DNA from: Muscardinus avellanarius
Lineage: Eukaryota; Chordata; Mammalia; Rodentia; Gliridae
Assembly (NCBI GenBank): GCA_963383645.1
Contig: OY726560.1
Coordinates: 29,483,173-29,547,172, forward strand
DNA: 64,000 nt
Direction of reading: 5' to 3'
The stretch's first letter is position 1, and each line of letters begins with the position of its first letter. Below the pieces are notes generated by a model that was not told the DNA's origin, made no database searches, and saw only the letters and a list, made by a program, of their open reading frames with translations. Of this stretch, positions 22,833 to 34,859 are shown piece by piece. Both the position numbers and the translations under genes were made by a program.

Positions 22833-23738
22833 AAAATTTCAATCATACATCTAAATAAAAAAAAATTTAACCCCCAGTTAACTGATGATTTTTACAATAT
22901 GTAACATACACATACTATATAATGAACTATTTCATTCTGGCAATGCATTAGTTAAATCGGTAGTAGCTGAAACAATAAGCAGCCTCTCTGAAATGTTTCA
23001 AGGATTCGTATATATTTCTTCTGATAATTTTAAGAAGCTCCCAATGCTGTTTGTGAAGCTTTATGGAACAGCTAGCTGTGAAATAAATTTTAAATTTACA
23101 AATCTAAGTTAAATTCAAAATAAAATCTGAAATTGGTTGAGAGAAAAATTAAGAATGCTATATAAAACAAAACAAAAAATAAAAATATGAAAAAAACAAT
23201 CCTCAAATACATTGGCCTCAAACTTCAAGATTATTTGGTTAAAAATTACTTGAGGATTTTTCCCTTTAAATAGCAAAAAAGACTTTTTTATATTCTGCTT
23301 TACTTTGTTTAAATTGACGTAGTTTGAATTAACAATTATATTTGTGAGATAGGATACATAACCACTTTTTCTTTTCTTCAAGAGCCCTTTCTATTTATTT
23401 TTTTAATTTATTGTATTAATCATTTAGTTTCTTGCCTCTGAGTCACTGACACCACATGCTTTGTGAAGTGTTAATTATACTGTCATATTACACAAATGAC
23501 TCATGAAAATAACAATAATAATAATTTTAATAAAATCATTATTTTCAAACTAGAACTATATGAGAATTTAACTAGAAAAATAATTACTGCATAGGAAAAC
23601 TGACTACATTTAGTTTTATATGGTACATTGACTGCTTAGAAATACTTAGATAACCAGGGGTATTGGACTCAAACTATTTCAAGAACATTAAAGAAAAACA
23701 ATAACCCTACTTACTTTCCTATTAAATATTTTTATAGG
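22833..23738. other. AT-rich intergenic, no gene seen
   Basis: No gene or recognised repeat. Small open frames on both strands lack domain features. Confidence 0.4.
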
Positions 23739-23946
23739 TTTGGGCATCGTGGAGCATGCTTGTAATCCCAGCATTTGGGAGGATGAGACAGGAGGATTTC
23801 AGTTCATGGATAGCCTCAGCTACTTAGTGAGGCCCTTTGCAATTCAGGGAGACCTGTTCAAAATAAAAAAAAATAAAAATAAAAATAGGGCTGGGGATAG
23901 GATTTCCCTGAGTTTCATCCTTAGTACTGAAAAAAAAAAAAAAAAA
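23739..23946 (+). mobile_element. MEN-type SINE
   Basis: GTTTGGGCATCGTGGAGC, CTTGTAATCCCAGCATTTGG, CTACTTAGTGAGGCCC, GGGCTGGGGATAGGATTTCC, CATCCTTAGTACTG and an A18 tail. Confidence 0.88.
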
Positions 23947-23949
23947 CTT

Positions 23950-24528
23950 TGGAGGAAGTTCATTCAAAACTGAAAACACAGCCAACAATGTACAGAAGAC
24001 ATTACAACAAAACATGAGCATAAACAAAATACGAAACAATGCAAAATGGCCAAATTTATGGATTAAAGGAATTGAAGAAGGTCTAGAAACACAAACCAAG
24101 GGTATTATAACCTCTTCAGAGAAATAATTTCATACAATTAACCAAACATAAAAAAAGACTTGGACATCCACATAGAGAAGTCATTCTACCATATTGTACC
24201 CCATTACGATGAATGATAAAAAATGCACCAATAAAAATTTTTAAAAACGAAGAACTTTATTAAGACAAGATCAAAGAAATAAATCTGCATACCTTATAAT
24301 AATCAAAATGATTAACATAGAGGCCAAGAAAAAAATCATAAAGAAGCAAGAACAGAAGAATGGGCAATAGGGGCAAAACAATAAAAATTACTACATCATC
24401 CCAGACTTCTTAACCAAAGTCATGAATGCCAGGAAGGACTTGTATGATGCACTCCACACACTAGAAGAGAACAACTTCCAAACCAGATGGCTATATTCAG
24501 CAAATATATTATTTAAAATTGATTAAGA
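23950..24528 (+). mobile_element. L1 ORF1 remnant
   Basis: Translating around 24061-24116 gives the conserved ORF1p core just before the RRM-like domain (G-I-E-E-G..T-K-G-I). CCAGGAAGGACTTGTATGATG to GAACAACTTCCAAACCAG (24430-24484) corresponds to the C-terminal domain. A short L1 3'-end-like segment (ATGCACCAATAAAAATTTTT at 24223) interrupts it. This is the 5' part of the L1 that carries ORF2 at 25250-28840. Not coding. Confidence 0.7.
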
Positions 24529-24529
24529 A

Positions 24530-24728
24530 GGCTGGGCATGGTGGCATGAGCTTGTAATTCCAGCATTCTGGAGGCAGAGACTAGAGAATTGCTGTTGGTA
24601 GACAGCCTCAGCTACTTAGTGAGGCCCTTTGCAACTCAGTGAAACACTTAAAAAACAAAAACCAGACTAAAATATAAGGCTGAGGTCATAACACGGAGGT
24701 ACCTGGGTTTCATCTCCATTACTGAAAA
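24530..24728 (+). mobile_element. MEN-type SINE inside L1 ORF1
   Basis: Flanked by AAAATTGATTAAGAA (24515-24529 and 24729-24743). Begins GGCTGGGCATGGTGGCATG, ends GTTTCATCTCCATTACTG plus A tail. Confidence 0.92.
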
Positions 24729-24756
24729 AAAATTGATTAAGAAATAAAAATATCCT

Positions 24757-25250
24757 CGACAAAACTGTAGGATATGCACACAGTGGAATTTTACTCAGCC
24801 ATAAAAATAGAGAATTGCATCATTTACAGGGAAATGGATAGAACTGGAGGACATTATGCTAAGTGAGATTAGTCAGTCACACAAAAAAAGAAATTAGATG
24901 CTTTTCCTAATATGTGAAAGCTAAGGAGAAATGGGTCATAGGAGGAATGCAAGATGATAAAGGAAACCCTATAGAGGAGCAAATAAGACAACCTAACTGA
25001 GGGTTATGGGAGGGGAGAAAAAGAAAACTCTCTAAAGCACACGATGTACTTAAACATATCAAAGTCAACCACAAAGCCAAGCATGGGAAGGAGCAATAGA
25101 GGGAACGTGGTTCAGATTGAGTAGGGAATAACTGGGTGATGTGTGCATGTATGTCTACACAAGTTTTTTACCCCATTATGATGTATGAATACAATGCACC
25201 AATAAAAAAATTAAAAAATTAAAATTTAAGTCTTCAAAAAACACAAAAAA
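24757..25250 (+). mobile_element. Younger 5'-truncated L1 tail nested in the ORF1 of another L1
   Basis: GTGGAATTTTACTCAGCCAT, GGACATTATGCTAAGTGAG, ATGCTTTTCCTAATATGTG, CCAAGCATGGGAAGG and TACAATGCACCAATAAAAA, then an A-rich tail. ORF1 sequence stops before it (GAAATAAAAATATC) and resumes after it (ATATTTAAAGACAAACAAAA), so it is an insertion. A short AAAAATAT-like duplication is possible. Confidence 0.82.
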
Positions 25251-26373
25251 ACAAAAAAAAATATTTAAAGACAAACAAAATTAAAGAATTTATGAATATC
25301 AAGCCAGTATTAAAGAAAATAGTAAAAGATAAAACCCACAAAACATAAAAAATAAATTTCAGAACCAGAGAAATGACAAACTTCAGCAGGTGAGCAACCA
25401 AACAAAAGAAAAATAACAGTACATCAACTAGAAAACACAACTTAGAATGACAAGAAACAAATATTTTATCTTATTAATAACTATGGATGCAAAAGTTCTT
25501 AATTCCCCAATTTAAAGACATAGACTAGAAATGTGAATTTAAAAAATCTAACTATATGCTGCTAGCAAGAAACTTACTTTATAGCCAACGCTATCAATAC
25601 ACTAATGGTAAAAGAATGGAAAAAAGATATAGTATGCAAAAAACTGAAACTGAAAAAAGAAACTGAATACAAGCAGAGGTAGCAATATTCATATCCAACA
25701 AAACAGACTTTAAGCTAAAACACAGCAGATGAGACAATGCGGGTCACTTCTTATTAATAAAAATAAACAATCCAACAAAAGATATAATACTTACAGACAT
25801 TTATGCCCCAAATTGGGTAGACTCACATTTGTAAAACAAATTCTTTGGGACATCAGGTCTGAAATAGAGTAAAAAACAATAATATTGGGTCACTTCAACA
25901 TATCACTCCCACCATTAGATCAATCTTCTAAAGAAAAGATAAGTAAAGAATCTTCAGATCTAAAATACACTATAAAACAAATTGACCTAGCAGATGTACA
26001 CAGAATATTTAAACCAGAAATAGCTGAGTAGACATTCTTCTCAGCTTCCTCTTGAACCTTCTCCATAATAAACCACATTCAGGGCACAATACAAGAACTG
26101 GCAAATTCAGAAAATATAACTTTCTGCTTCTTCTCATATCACAACAGAATAAAAGTAAAACTCAAGAACACAAAGAAAAATAAATTACATAAATAAAGAG
26201 AGAGTTAATGACTCTTGAATAAGGACTAGATTAAAGAAGATAGGAGAAAAATAAAAAAATATCTTGGTAATAAATAAAAATAGAGACACAGTGTACCAAT
26301 ATCTATGGGAAACTTTGAAGGCAGTGTTAATACAAAATTTATACCACTTATATGGGTTTAACAGAAGCTATTT

Positions 26374-26600
26374 ATTTATTTATTTATTTTTTTTTTTTGG
26401 TGGTACTGAGGGTGAAACCCAGAGGCTTTCTACCTCCGGGCTATACTCCCAGACTTTTTTTATTTTATTTTATTTGGAAACAGGGTCTCACTAAGTTGCT
26501 GAGAGCCTCACTAAGTAGCTGAGGCTGGCTTCAAACCCGTGCGATCCTCCTGTCTCAGCCTCCCAAGCGCGGGGATTACAAGCATGCGCCACCACTCCCA
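26374..26600 (-). mobile_element. MEN-type SINE, antisense, in L1 ORF2
   Basis: Flanked by the exact 18-bp duplication GTTTAACAGAAGCTATTT (26356-26373 and 26601-26618). The block GGGTGAAACCCAGAGGCTTTC and retained CpGs (GAAACCC..CCCGTGCGATCC, AAGCGCGGGGATTAC) mark a young subfamily. Confidence 0.95.
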
Positions 26601-27212
26601 GTTTAACAGAAGCTATTTTAAAAATTTGTATTCCAAAAAGCCAGAAAACATGGAAAAAAATTAGACTTATAGACACAGCCTCCCTAAAATGAACCAAGAG
26701 GGCATAAAAGAGATGGAATTCTTCTAAACTCCTTCTATGAGGCCAGTATCACAATAATACCAAAGCCAAATAAAGATACCTCAAGAAGAAAAATTATAGA
26801 ATATCATTGATGAGCATATCTGCAAAAATTCTAAATAAAATACTAACCACTCACATTCAAATCTACATCAAGAAAATTGTACACCAGGAATAAGTTAATT
26901 TCATCCTAGAAAATCAAGTCTGTTATAAAATACACAAATCAATACATGCTATCATATAATTACAACTAAGGACAAAAATCACATGATCATCTCAACAGAT
27001 GCTGAAAAAGTATTTTACAAAATCCAATACCAATTTACATTAAAAATACTGCAGAAAATTGGAAATAAAGAAATTTACCTCAAAGTCATTAAGCCAATAT
27101 ACAATAAACCCAAAGATAACATTATAATGAATGGGAAAAAACTGCAGGGATTCCCTTTTTAACTCAGAACAAGACAAGAATGCCCACTATCACCACTTTT
27201 TTTTTCAATAGA

Positions 27213-27402
27213 GTTCTCAATCCAAGCTTAGTGACACATGCTTGTAATCAGTACATGAGAGGCTGAGACAGGAGGATCACAGGTTCATAGACAGACCTCA
27301 GCTACTTAGTGAGGCCTCTGCAACTTAGTGAGACATTGTGTTAAAATAAAGAATAAAAAATAGGGTGTGTAACTCAGAGGTAGAGTGCCCCTGGGTTCAA
27401 TT
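27213..27402 (+). mobile_element. MEN-type SINE in L1 ORF2
   Basis: CTTAGTGACACATGCTTGTAATC, GGCTGAGACAGGAGGATC, CTACTTAGTGAGGCC, AACTCAGAGGTAGAGTGCCC and GGGTTCAATTCC, running into an ATCT tract in place of poly(A). Confidence 0.85.
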
Positions 27403-27415
27403 CCATCTATCTATC

Positions 27416-27473
<58 letters not shown>
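27403..27473. repeat. (ATCT)n microsatellite at a SINE tail
   Basis: About 17 ATCT units with one ATC interruption, directly at the 3' end of the SINE. Confidence 0.97.
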
Positions 27474-28400
27474 TCCTTGAGACTCTTATTAGGGCAATAA
27501 GACAAGAGAATAATATCAAAATAAGTCAAATAGAAAAAGAACTGAAGTTATCTCTATTTGAAGATCACATGATCCTATATTTAGAAGACAAAAAATCAAC
27601 CAAACGTATACTAGAAATGATTACCAAATTCAGCAAAGTAGGAAGATAAAAAATTAACCTAAAAATAAGTAGCTTTTTATATACAGCCATAAATCCACTG
27701 GAATGAAATCCTGAAAATAAATACCATTCACAATAACATGAAAACCAATAAATAAAAGAAATAAAATTAATCAATTTGGTAGAAGACCTTTATAATGAAA
27801 ATTATAAAACACTAAATAAATAAATTGAAGATATTAGAAGATTTAATGATCCCCTTGTTCTGGGATAGGGAGGATAAATATTATCAAAATGGCCATTCTG
27901 CCACATCTGATGGACAGAGTCAATGCAATTCCTATCAACATACCAATGTCATTCTTCAAAGACCTAGAAAATCAGTCATAGATTTTATACGAAGGAAAAA
28001 AAAACACACCATAAATAGCCAAAGCAATTCTCAGCAATAATAATCATTAATGAGACATCACAAATTATGTTGTCTTCAAATTATACTACAGAGGTACAGT
28101 AATAAAAACTGGATGATACTGGCACAAAAACAGACATATAGACCAATGAAATAAAATAGAAGATACAGAAAAAAGTCTACATACTTATATAAAATTAATT
28201 TTATAGAAGTATCAGAAACATACATTAGAGAAAAGAAAGCCTTTTAAACAAATGGTGTTGGGAAAACTTATTATCCTCCAGTTATAAAACAATGGAACCA
28301 AATTCTAACCTCTTACTCTGAACAAGAATCAACTCAAGATACATCAAAGACCTGGAATTTAGAAAAGAGACTGTGAAGCTACTAGAGAAAGGCACAATTT

Positions 28401-28409
28401 TTTTTATTT

Positions 28410-28464
<55 letters not shown>

Positions 28465-28654
28465 TTGGTAGTACTGGGGTTCCTGGAAACCCTTCTACCT
28501 CCAAGCTACACTCCCAGACCTATTTTTATACTTTTTTTTTTTAAATTTGAAAACAGGGTCTTTTAAGCCAGCGCTGCCAACTTCGAACTTGGGCAATCCT
28601 CCTGTCTCCGCCTCCCAAGCATGGGGATTACAAGCATGCGCCACCACGCCCGGC
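28401..28654 (-). mobile_element. MEN-type SINE, antisense, 'TTCCTGGAA' subfamily, with (TTTA)n
   Basis: Flanked by AGAAAGGCACAATTT (28386-28400 and 28655-28669). The tail is expanded to about 15 TTTA units (28408-28466). Carries GGGGTTCCTGGAAACCC and TCTTTTAAGCCAGCGCTGCC. Ends GCGCCACCACGCCCGGC. Confidence 0.95.
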
Positions 28655-28840
28655 AGAAAGGCACAATTTCAACACTCTAACATATAGGCACAGGTAGAAA
28701 GTTCCTCAACAAGACTCCCAAAGTCCAGGAAATTAAAATCAGAATTAGTAAGTGGAATGGTATCAAACTAAAACTTTCTGCATATCAAAAAACCACAAAA
28801 AATGCCACAAGTAATTTTAAGAGATAGCATACAAAATGCA

Positions 28841-29195
28841 TGTTCAATAAATACTAGTTTTCAAACTCATTTTTTCTGAGGCATTACCACTCACATTGCT
28901 TATTATTTTTGAATAACTATAGTATGTTTTTATTTACAAATACAAATATCTTTTAATAACATATCAAATATACTTACAAAATTTGGGGAAGAATATATGA
29001 GCATATATAATATTACACACAATCTTATTGGGTAAAAAATTACTGCTAAAATACATGTGTGTCTTATTGTCCTATTTTGTGACATTGTTGAATATTTTTT
29101 ATAAATACTATATTTATAAATTCATAATAATTCATTGCTAATTGTTTCCTCTTTGAAAATTTCTTCAATAATTATTTTTAGATATGAATCTTAAA
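28841..29195. other. AT-rich intergenic, no gene seen
   Basis: Nothing recognised. Confidence 0.4.
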
Positions 29196-29197
29196 AG

Positions 29198-29375
29198 CAT
29201 TCTTTTTTATTGGTGCATTGTAGTCATATAGCTTAATGGAGTACAAGATGGTAGAGGCATACATGTACACATTATTCAATTAGCCCTGGTTAATCAATTT
29301 TTACCCCATTCCCTCCCTGTCCCTGCTTCTCATATTTAGCTTAGTGATTGACTTTGATATGTTTATGAATGTTAA
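29198..29375 (-). mobile_element. L1 3' end, antisense
   Basis: TTTTATTGGTGCATTGTAGTC, CTTAATGGAGTACAAGATGG, TTACCCCATTCCCTCCCTG and TTTAGCTTAGTGATTGACTTTG are the reverse complement of the common L1 3'UTR. Confidence 0.85.
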
Positions 29376-30758
29376 AAAAAATTCTTGGTTTTTTTATAGC
29401 TCTTTCCTGCTGGAAATAAAATTTCAGAACCATAGATTTGAGTCATAGTTTAATTGCTCAATGAGTATTTATGATATTTGTTGAAGAATTGACAACATAG
29501 TTCATTTCCTGTTTGAGGGGAAGAAAGCTATTTATAGTATGCAACTCGGGACACTGGTGTGTGTTTTATTGCCTTATAGCCTACTGGGAGGCACACTGTT
29601 ATCCTAAGGGCCTTTTAGCTTCCCTGATATCTATGTGATATCTGACATATACACCGTTTTTGTCAGGAGCACATAATCACATTTTAGCCAACCTATGGCC
29701 TGAATATAAAGTAGATAAAATGAATAAGAAAGAAATTTCACTGCTCTGCTGTTTTTAATGAATTTAATAAGCACTTCCCTGTTTTCTGTGTGACCTGCAC
29801 CTGCTGTGTGGTAAATTTTATTACAAACTATGACTTCCCTGTGTAGTATAGAAAAAAGGCTTTTTCCCTTCTGATATTTTATTTACCAGACTATTAACTT
29901 GTGTTAACCCATGTAAAATTTTCTTTGTGTTTCCCAAAATTCACTTAAATCTTGGTTCTGTTGCTGTACTCTTTTATTATTTTTAGGAACATTATGAATT
30001 GAGTGTTTTACATATCAACACTCATATTACACTATGAATCAGAAATAAGGATATAGAGATTTTTATTCAGTCAAAAACTGTGAACAGAAATCATTACATT
30101 TAAACTGTCTTAACACTTAACATGTTACTTTATCTAAAATTATATGTTTATCTTTCTCACACTTATTCTATTATATTGGCTATTGAGTAGAATAATAGGA
30201 ATACTAATCTGACAAACCTACAAAATATCATTAATTTATTATTCTTTATAAACTCAATTTATGGGTATAGCAATTTAAAATAATATGTATATTAATATAT
30301 CCATAATTGTCTTATAGATATAATATATCCATTTTCCTTTAAATAAATTAATATGAAGAAAATATAAACTCATTTAAATTACTAACTAGACAATAACAAA
30401 TGGTAGAACCTTGCAATAGTGGCTCACAGTGTAAGTTGAATTCAATAAATATTTTCTACATGGATGTATATTTCTTTATATATAGTGGTTTCATTTTACA
30501 TCCATCTTATATACTGATTTTATTCCATCACAAATTCAATACCAATACTTATGAAAATATTGGTCCAAAATTGGAAGAAATTTAAAATTCATTGTGATGT
30601 GATTTTCTTAAGTTCTAAACATATGAAATGTTTTTGTAACCTTTACATAATTATAATGATGTCGGAGAATATGAATCAAATTATTTGAGGCACCTGAAAT
30701 CTACTCGAATATTTCATCCCCAAAGTTGATACCATTTCATAAAATGTCTTTATACATT
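29376..30758. other. Intergenic, no gene seen
   Basis: About 1.4 kb of AT-rich, apparently unique sequence. No open frame above 61 codons with any recognised feature. One of the longest stretches in the window without an evident repeat. Confidence 0.45.
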
Positions 30759-30773
30759 AAAAAAGTATTATGA

Positions 30774-30982
30774 TAGCCAGGTGTGGTCGCATACTCTTGT
30801 AATCCCAGCATTGGGGAGGCTGATACCGGAGGATCACAGTATGTGAACAGCCTCAGCTACTTAGTGAGGCCCTCTGCAACTCAGTGAGACCCGGTTTCAA
30901 ACTAAAGAATAATAAAAAAATAGGGCATGGGGTATAGCTCGGAGGTTGAATACCCCTGGGTTCCATTCACAGAACCCCCCCC
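30774..30982 (+). mobile_element. MEN-type SINE
   Basis: Flanked by AAAAAAGTATTATGA (30759-30773 and 30983-30997). Begins TAGCCAGGTGTGGTCGCA and ends GGGTTCCATTCACAG followed by C8 and A6. Confidence 0.93.
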
Positions 30983-30997
30983 AAAAAAGTATTATGA

Positions 30998-31600
30998 AGA
31001 CAAAATACATGTCAAGTGATTATTGACCACATTGTTCAAGTTGTATTTTAGTTTAGTACTTTTGTTTTGTTTTATCAAATACTGAGAAAAATACATTAAA
31101 ATATCCATTTTGCTAAAGATTTCTCTAATCTTTTTAACTCTATCAATTTTTAATCTATTTTAACCCATTTTAGTATGTGTTATAACTGTGTCATTATCCA
31201 GAACAGTACATCTACTAAAAGAAAATTAGATTGACATGAGATGATTTATTTTTCTTACAGAAGTATTCAAAAATTGTAATTTATTAATATACTAAGAAAA
31301 TTCTAAAATATTTTGTGATTATGAACAAGGTAATTCTAAAATAAAATTTATTATTGTGAAGAAAAATTTATTTTAGGTGTCTTTGATTCTCTTCCTATCT
31401 TTCTATATTTATTTTACTATATTAATACATTTGCCTACCATAAACTATTCTCCTGAAATTTTTGAGTGTTATAAAAGGTTAGGATTTTTTTTGCTTTTTA
31501 TTTTCCTATATATTTATTTCATTAGCAAATACACTATATCATACTAAAAAATTAAGACAAATAAATCATAAAGTTCAGACTTTTCTGATTTAGATACCTA
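30998..31600. other. AT-rich intergenic, no gene seen
   Basis: Nothing recognised. Confidence 0.4.
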
Positions 31601-31602
31601 AT

Positions 31603-31770
31603 CCAGGTATAATGGCACATGCATGTAATCCCAGAGCTTAAGAGGCTGAGACAGAAAGATTGCAAGTTCAAGAACAGCCTCAGAAAATAGAAACACTAGA
31701 TAACCAAAGAAATCCTGTTTCAAAACAATATAAAAATAAAGCTAGGTATCTTTAATTCCCAGAATCAAAA

Positions 31771-31809
<39 letters not shown>

Positions 31810-31812
31810 AAG
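31603..31812 (+). mobile_element. Degenerate MEN-type SINE with (AAAT)n tail
   Basis: CCAGGTATAATGGCACATGC, GTAATCCCAGAGCTTAAGAGG, GCAAGTTCAAGAACAGCCTC and TTTAATTCCCAGAATC, then about ten AAAT units (31768-31810). Confidence 0.8.
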
Positions 31813-32021
31813 ATTTCCAACCCAAATCAGTTATGAACTCAGTTCTTTGAAATACCACCAGGCAGCTGGAGCTACTGATGAGTTTCATATCGAGGTCTTT
31901 TGTGAAACTTTAGTCTTCTACATTATGTTATTTTGTATATGCTTTGAAGATTAACAAAATATTTGGATTATTTTTTAATCATATTTTCTATCATACCTCA
32001 TTTTAGTTGAAAGTTTTAATG

Positions 32022-33056
32022 TGGCCACAGCCACTCAGGCTTGCTACAGGGAAACATGGTGTCCTCCTTGGAGCAATTCATGAACACTGTCAGACAACTT
32101 TTAGCTCAAGGATATATGACACAGCTTTCTGAACTGACCGACAAGAGTGGGGAACTCTTTGCAAAGAACATATCCCATTTAGACACTGTGCTGGGGGCTC
32201 TGGATATACAAGAACACTCCTTGGGCATCCTTGCTGTTTTTTTGGTTTTTGTTTGTTTTGTTTTGTTTTGTTTAATGGAGTTTTCTATGCTCACCGTTCC
32301 TGACTTTGAAAGGTTATTTTCAAATGTCATTCTCAGAGATTCATCTTTTCATGAGTACTTGAAATGTACATTCACATTCAATATGCAATAGACACTTTTG
32401 CTGGGCTTTGCCATATAGGAACAGGCTATAACTATTCCTGCCATGGCTTTCAGTCATATCATGTTGGACTCATATAAAAAGTATACTCTACTGTCTTATA
32501 TTTCTTGACAAAGTACAACAGCTACCAAAACACACATCTCAAATTGTGGGTGGATTCATTACACCTCTAAGCAATGCATACCATGAGTTAGCACAAGTTT
32601 ATTCAACCAATAACCCCTTAGAACTACAAAACCTGGTGAACAAGCACGGTGAAACGTTCACTTGTGACAACAATATGGGGCTGGTGAAGCAGTGCTTGTC
32701 CTCTCTCTCCAAACGAACATCCAGAGGCTCATAAAAACTATTTTAGCACTACTGTTACAAGATATGGCAAGTCTTGTGCAGTTAACTGGAACACAGGTGG
32801 CAGAAAAATACATTTTACATTTGATAGAAGATGGTGAAATTTTTGCAAGTATTAATAAGAAGAATGGTATAGTCACTTTCCATGATAATCTTGAAAAATA
32901 CAATAACCCAGCCATGCTTCAAAACATCTATCAGAAGATGCTGAAGTGCATATAGCTGGACAAGCAGTTGAAGGCCATGGGCCAGGAGATCGCGGTGAAC
33001 CCCCAGTTTGTGCAGAAGAGTATGAGCTCACAAGATGATTTAAAAACAAACCAGCT
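32022..33056 (+). pseudogene. COPS3: COPS3 processed pseudogene, 5' and main part
   Basis: An intronless, decayed copy of COP9 signalosome subunit 3 mRNA, a scaffold subunit of the CUL-deneddylating COP9 signalosome. The start codon is at 32056. The N-terminal SSLEQF..VRQL and [15 protein letters not shown] segments match the COPS3 N-terminus. A (TTTTG)n-like expansion at 32238-32272 disrupts the frame. Roughly codons 85-195 are missing between about 32350 and 32420. Then [16 protein letters not shown] (32564), a frameshift near 32700, [10 protein letters not shown] (32828), KYNNPAML (32896) and the C-terminal NPQFVQKSM (32999). No introns and several frame breaks show a dead retrocopy. The end is separated by an L1 and resumes at 35807. 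The normal protein is about 420 residues. Confidence 0.93.
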
Positions 33057-33830
33057 GGACCGAGAAAAGCGGGGCTTAAGAGTCCCGCTAACAACCAATC
33101 TCCATTACCACAAAAAGAGTGCCTTTCATAGCCAGAAAACACCATCACCAGAAAAACAAAAAAACCACCAGGCTCCAGAGAGAAAGCGGACTGAGAACAG
33201 AGCTCAGGGCCACAGAGGAGACACACGCGCCCGAGGACGCGGCAGCAGCGCCATACTGCGGGCGGCAGCGGCGAACTCAACGGACGGCTACAGCAAGCCG
33301 AGGTGAGCCGATGCGGAACAGCCAGGTGGGATCTTTTGGCGCAGACAGCATTCAAAGCTCCCAGTGGCTGAGCTCAGCACACGCTGCAGGGATTCAGAGT
33401 GGAAATCAAAACCAGAGAAGAAAAAATACACCAGCCTCATGGCCGAGGGCGTGGCAGAGGCGCCATATTGCCACCGGCGGCGGCAGCAGCAGTGAATTCA
33501 CCGAGTCCAGTACAGCTACATCTACGTACTCAAGAACAGTGAGTCAAATTGCGGGCCACAGAGGAGAAATCCCAGTATTGTGCCTCCTGGGACTTGACCA
33601 GTGAGGGAGTGGTGGTGGCAGAGATATCACACCATAGGAGAGCGTGCAACCTGGCACCCCCCATAGTTTAAAGCAGCCTCTATCGACTCCCTGGGTCGGA
33701 GACTCTGTGATACAACCCAGTAAAGGAGTAGTGGGGTCTGAGATAATACAGACTCGAGATCCAGAGCACCTTAAGTGAAGCCATAGTGACCCAAGGGAAG
33801 AACCCAGAGAAGGCACAAACCTCCGAAATC
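33057..33830 (+). promoter_or_regulatory. L1 5'UTR (internal promoter region) with two monomer-like repeats
   Basis: CpG-rich, unlike the AT-rich surroundings. Two related segments begin at 33229 (CCGAGGACGCGGCAGCAGCG) and 33443 (CCGAGGGCGTGGCAGAGGCG). Each contains CGCCATAYTG (33249 and 33461) and a CGGC/GCAGC-rich run, spaced about 212-214 bp. CGCCATATTG resembles a YY1 site, known in the human L1 5'UTR. Long open frames crossing this region on both strands are chance frames. Confidence 0.65.
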
Positions 33831-34747
33831 ATGGGAAAGAGGAATAACACTGAAGTAATGAATGTGCACAACCCCACAACATCAGAACCTGATAAAACAG
33901 AAAATCAGAGATTTCTAGAAGATCAAATCAGGAAAATAACTGTAGAAATAATAGAGGTGCTTCGAAAAGAACTCAGAGAAAGCCAAAAAGAGATAAAGGA
34001 TGCAATTAATGAAGTAAAGGCCTCAATTCAAAGCACAAACAACCGATTAGACCACATGGAGAACAGAATCTCGCTCTTAGAAGATGAGCAATACAAAAAT
34101 GAATGCATAGTTTCTAATCTAGAAAAAGATATCCAACAGCAGGAATCTGACATTGAAGAAATATGGGCCCATTTTAAGAGAGCTAACCTAAGAATAATTG
34201 GAATAGAGGAGGGAAAAGAAAGTGATACCAAAGGGATCAACAATCTCTTCAAGGAAGTAATAGCAGAAAATTTTCCAAATATAGAGCAAGAGGTTGATAC
34301 ACAGATCCAGGAAACTTATAGAACTCCCTTTAGACAGGATCCGAGAAAGGATCCCCACGCCATATAATTGTCAAAATGACCAATGTGGAAGCCAAGCAGA
34401 GAATCTTAAAGGCAACAAAAACAAAGGGCCAAGTGACATTCAGAGGCAAACCAATTAGAATCACTCCAGACTTCCCAAACCAAGTCATGAGAGCCAGAAG
34501 GGCTTGGAGTAACATATTCCAAACTTTGAAAGAAAACAACTTCCAGCCAAAAATTTCCTATCCAGCAAAACTTTCTATCAAATTAGATGGAGAAATAAGA
34601 AGCTTCCATGACAAACAGAAACTGAAGGAATTTATGTCTTCAAAACCAGCGCTAGAGAAAATACTCAAAGAGATTAACTACAAAGAAGAAATAGGTAACA
34701 CTCACCAGAACCAGAGAAACAAGAGTTTCCATCCAACAGACAACTAA
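33831..34747 (+). pseudogene. L1 ORF1 (ORF1p) with one frameshift
   Basis: ORF1p is the RNA-binding chaperone that coats L1 RNA. Starting at ATGGGAAAGAGGAATAAC, the N-terminal half shows a heptad-rich coiled coil (about residues 25-115: FLEDQIRKITVEIIEVLRKE, NRLDHMENRISLLEDE), then the start of the RRM-like domain (ANLRIIGIEEG, residues about 135-145). The frame ends at a TAA at 34365-34367. The adjacent frame carries the rest: TNVEAKQRILKATK, GKPIRITPDF, LKENNFQPKISYPAKLS and FHDKQKLKEF, stop at 34745. A single indel near 34345-34356 separates them. Total length near 305 residues is close to the usual ORF1p. The conserved PAKLS motif is present. Confidence 0.9.
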
Positions 34748-34859
34748 GATTGGTTATCTGTGGAGATTCATTATTTATGTTAGTCTTTTACCTATCTCTA
34801 AATGGTATTGTTTGCCTTTATTGTTGTTAATTTTTAGGATTTCTAGTTGGAATATTAAT

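Larger units (their letters stand above)
25251..28840 (+). mobile_element. L1: end of ORF1 and ORF2, interrupted by three SINEs
   Basis: Sense ORF2 landmarks in order: CAAAACAGACTTTAAGC and ACATTTATGCCCCAAATTGG (endonuclease region, 25700-25820), GGTCACTTCAACATATCAC, CATATCACAACAGAATAAAAG, CTTCTATGAGGCCAGTATC (26731), GACAAAAATCACATGATCATC (26971), AGACAAGAATGCCCACTATC (27172), TGAAGATCACATGATCC (27558), CTTTTAAACAAATGGTGTTGG (28242) and ATTAAAATCAGAATTAG (28733). Stops and frameshifts throughout; the longest open piece is under 100 codons. The SINEs at 26374-26600, 27213-27402 and 28401-28654 interrupt it. The 3'UTR is missing. Confidence 0.88.

Noticed and set aside
27365..27649. 94-codon frame considered as coding
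   Set aside because: It starts in a SINE, runs through the ATCT tract and ends in broken L1 ORF2.
32041..32391. 116-codon frame with COPS3-like N-terminus considered as a short functional isoform
   Set aside because: After residue ~62 it reads through a TTTTG expansion and loses homology; the rest of the copy is frameshifted and deleted.
32873..33604. Open frames of 160 and 161 codons on opposite strands
   Set aside because: They cross the boundary of the COPS3 pseudogene and the GC-rich L1 5'UTR. High GC removes stops; there is no domain, and both strands are open at once.
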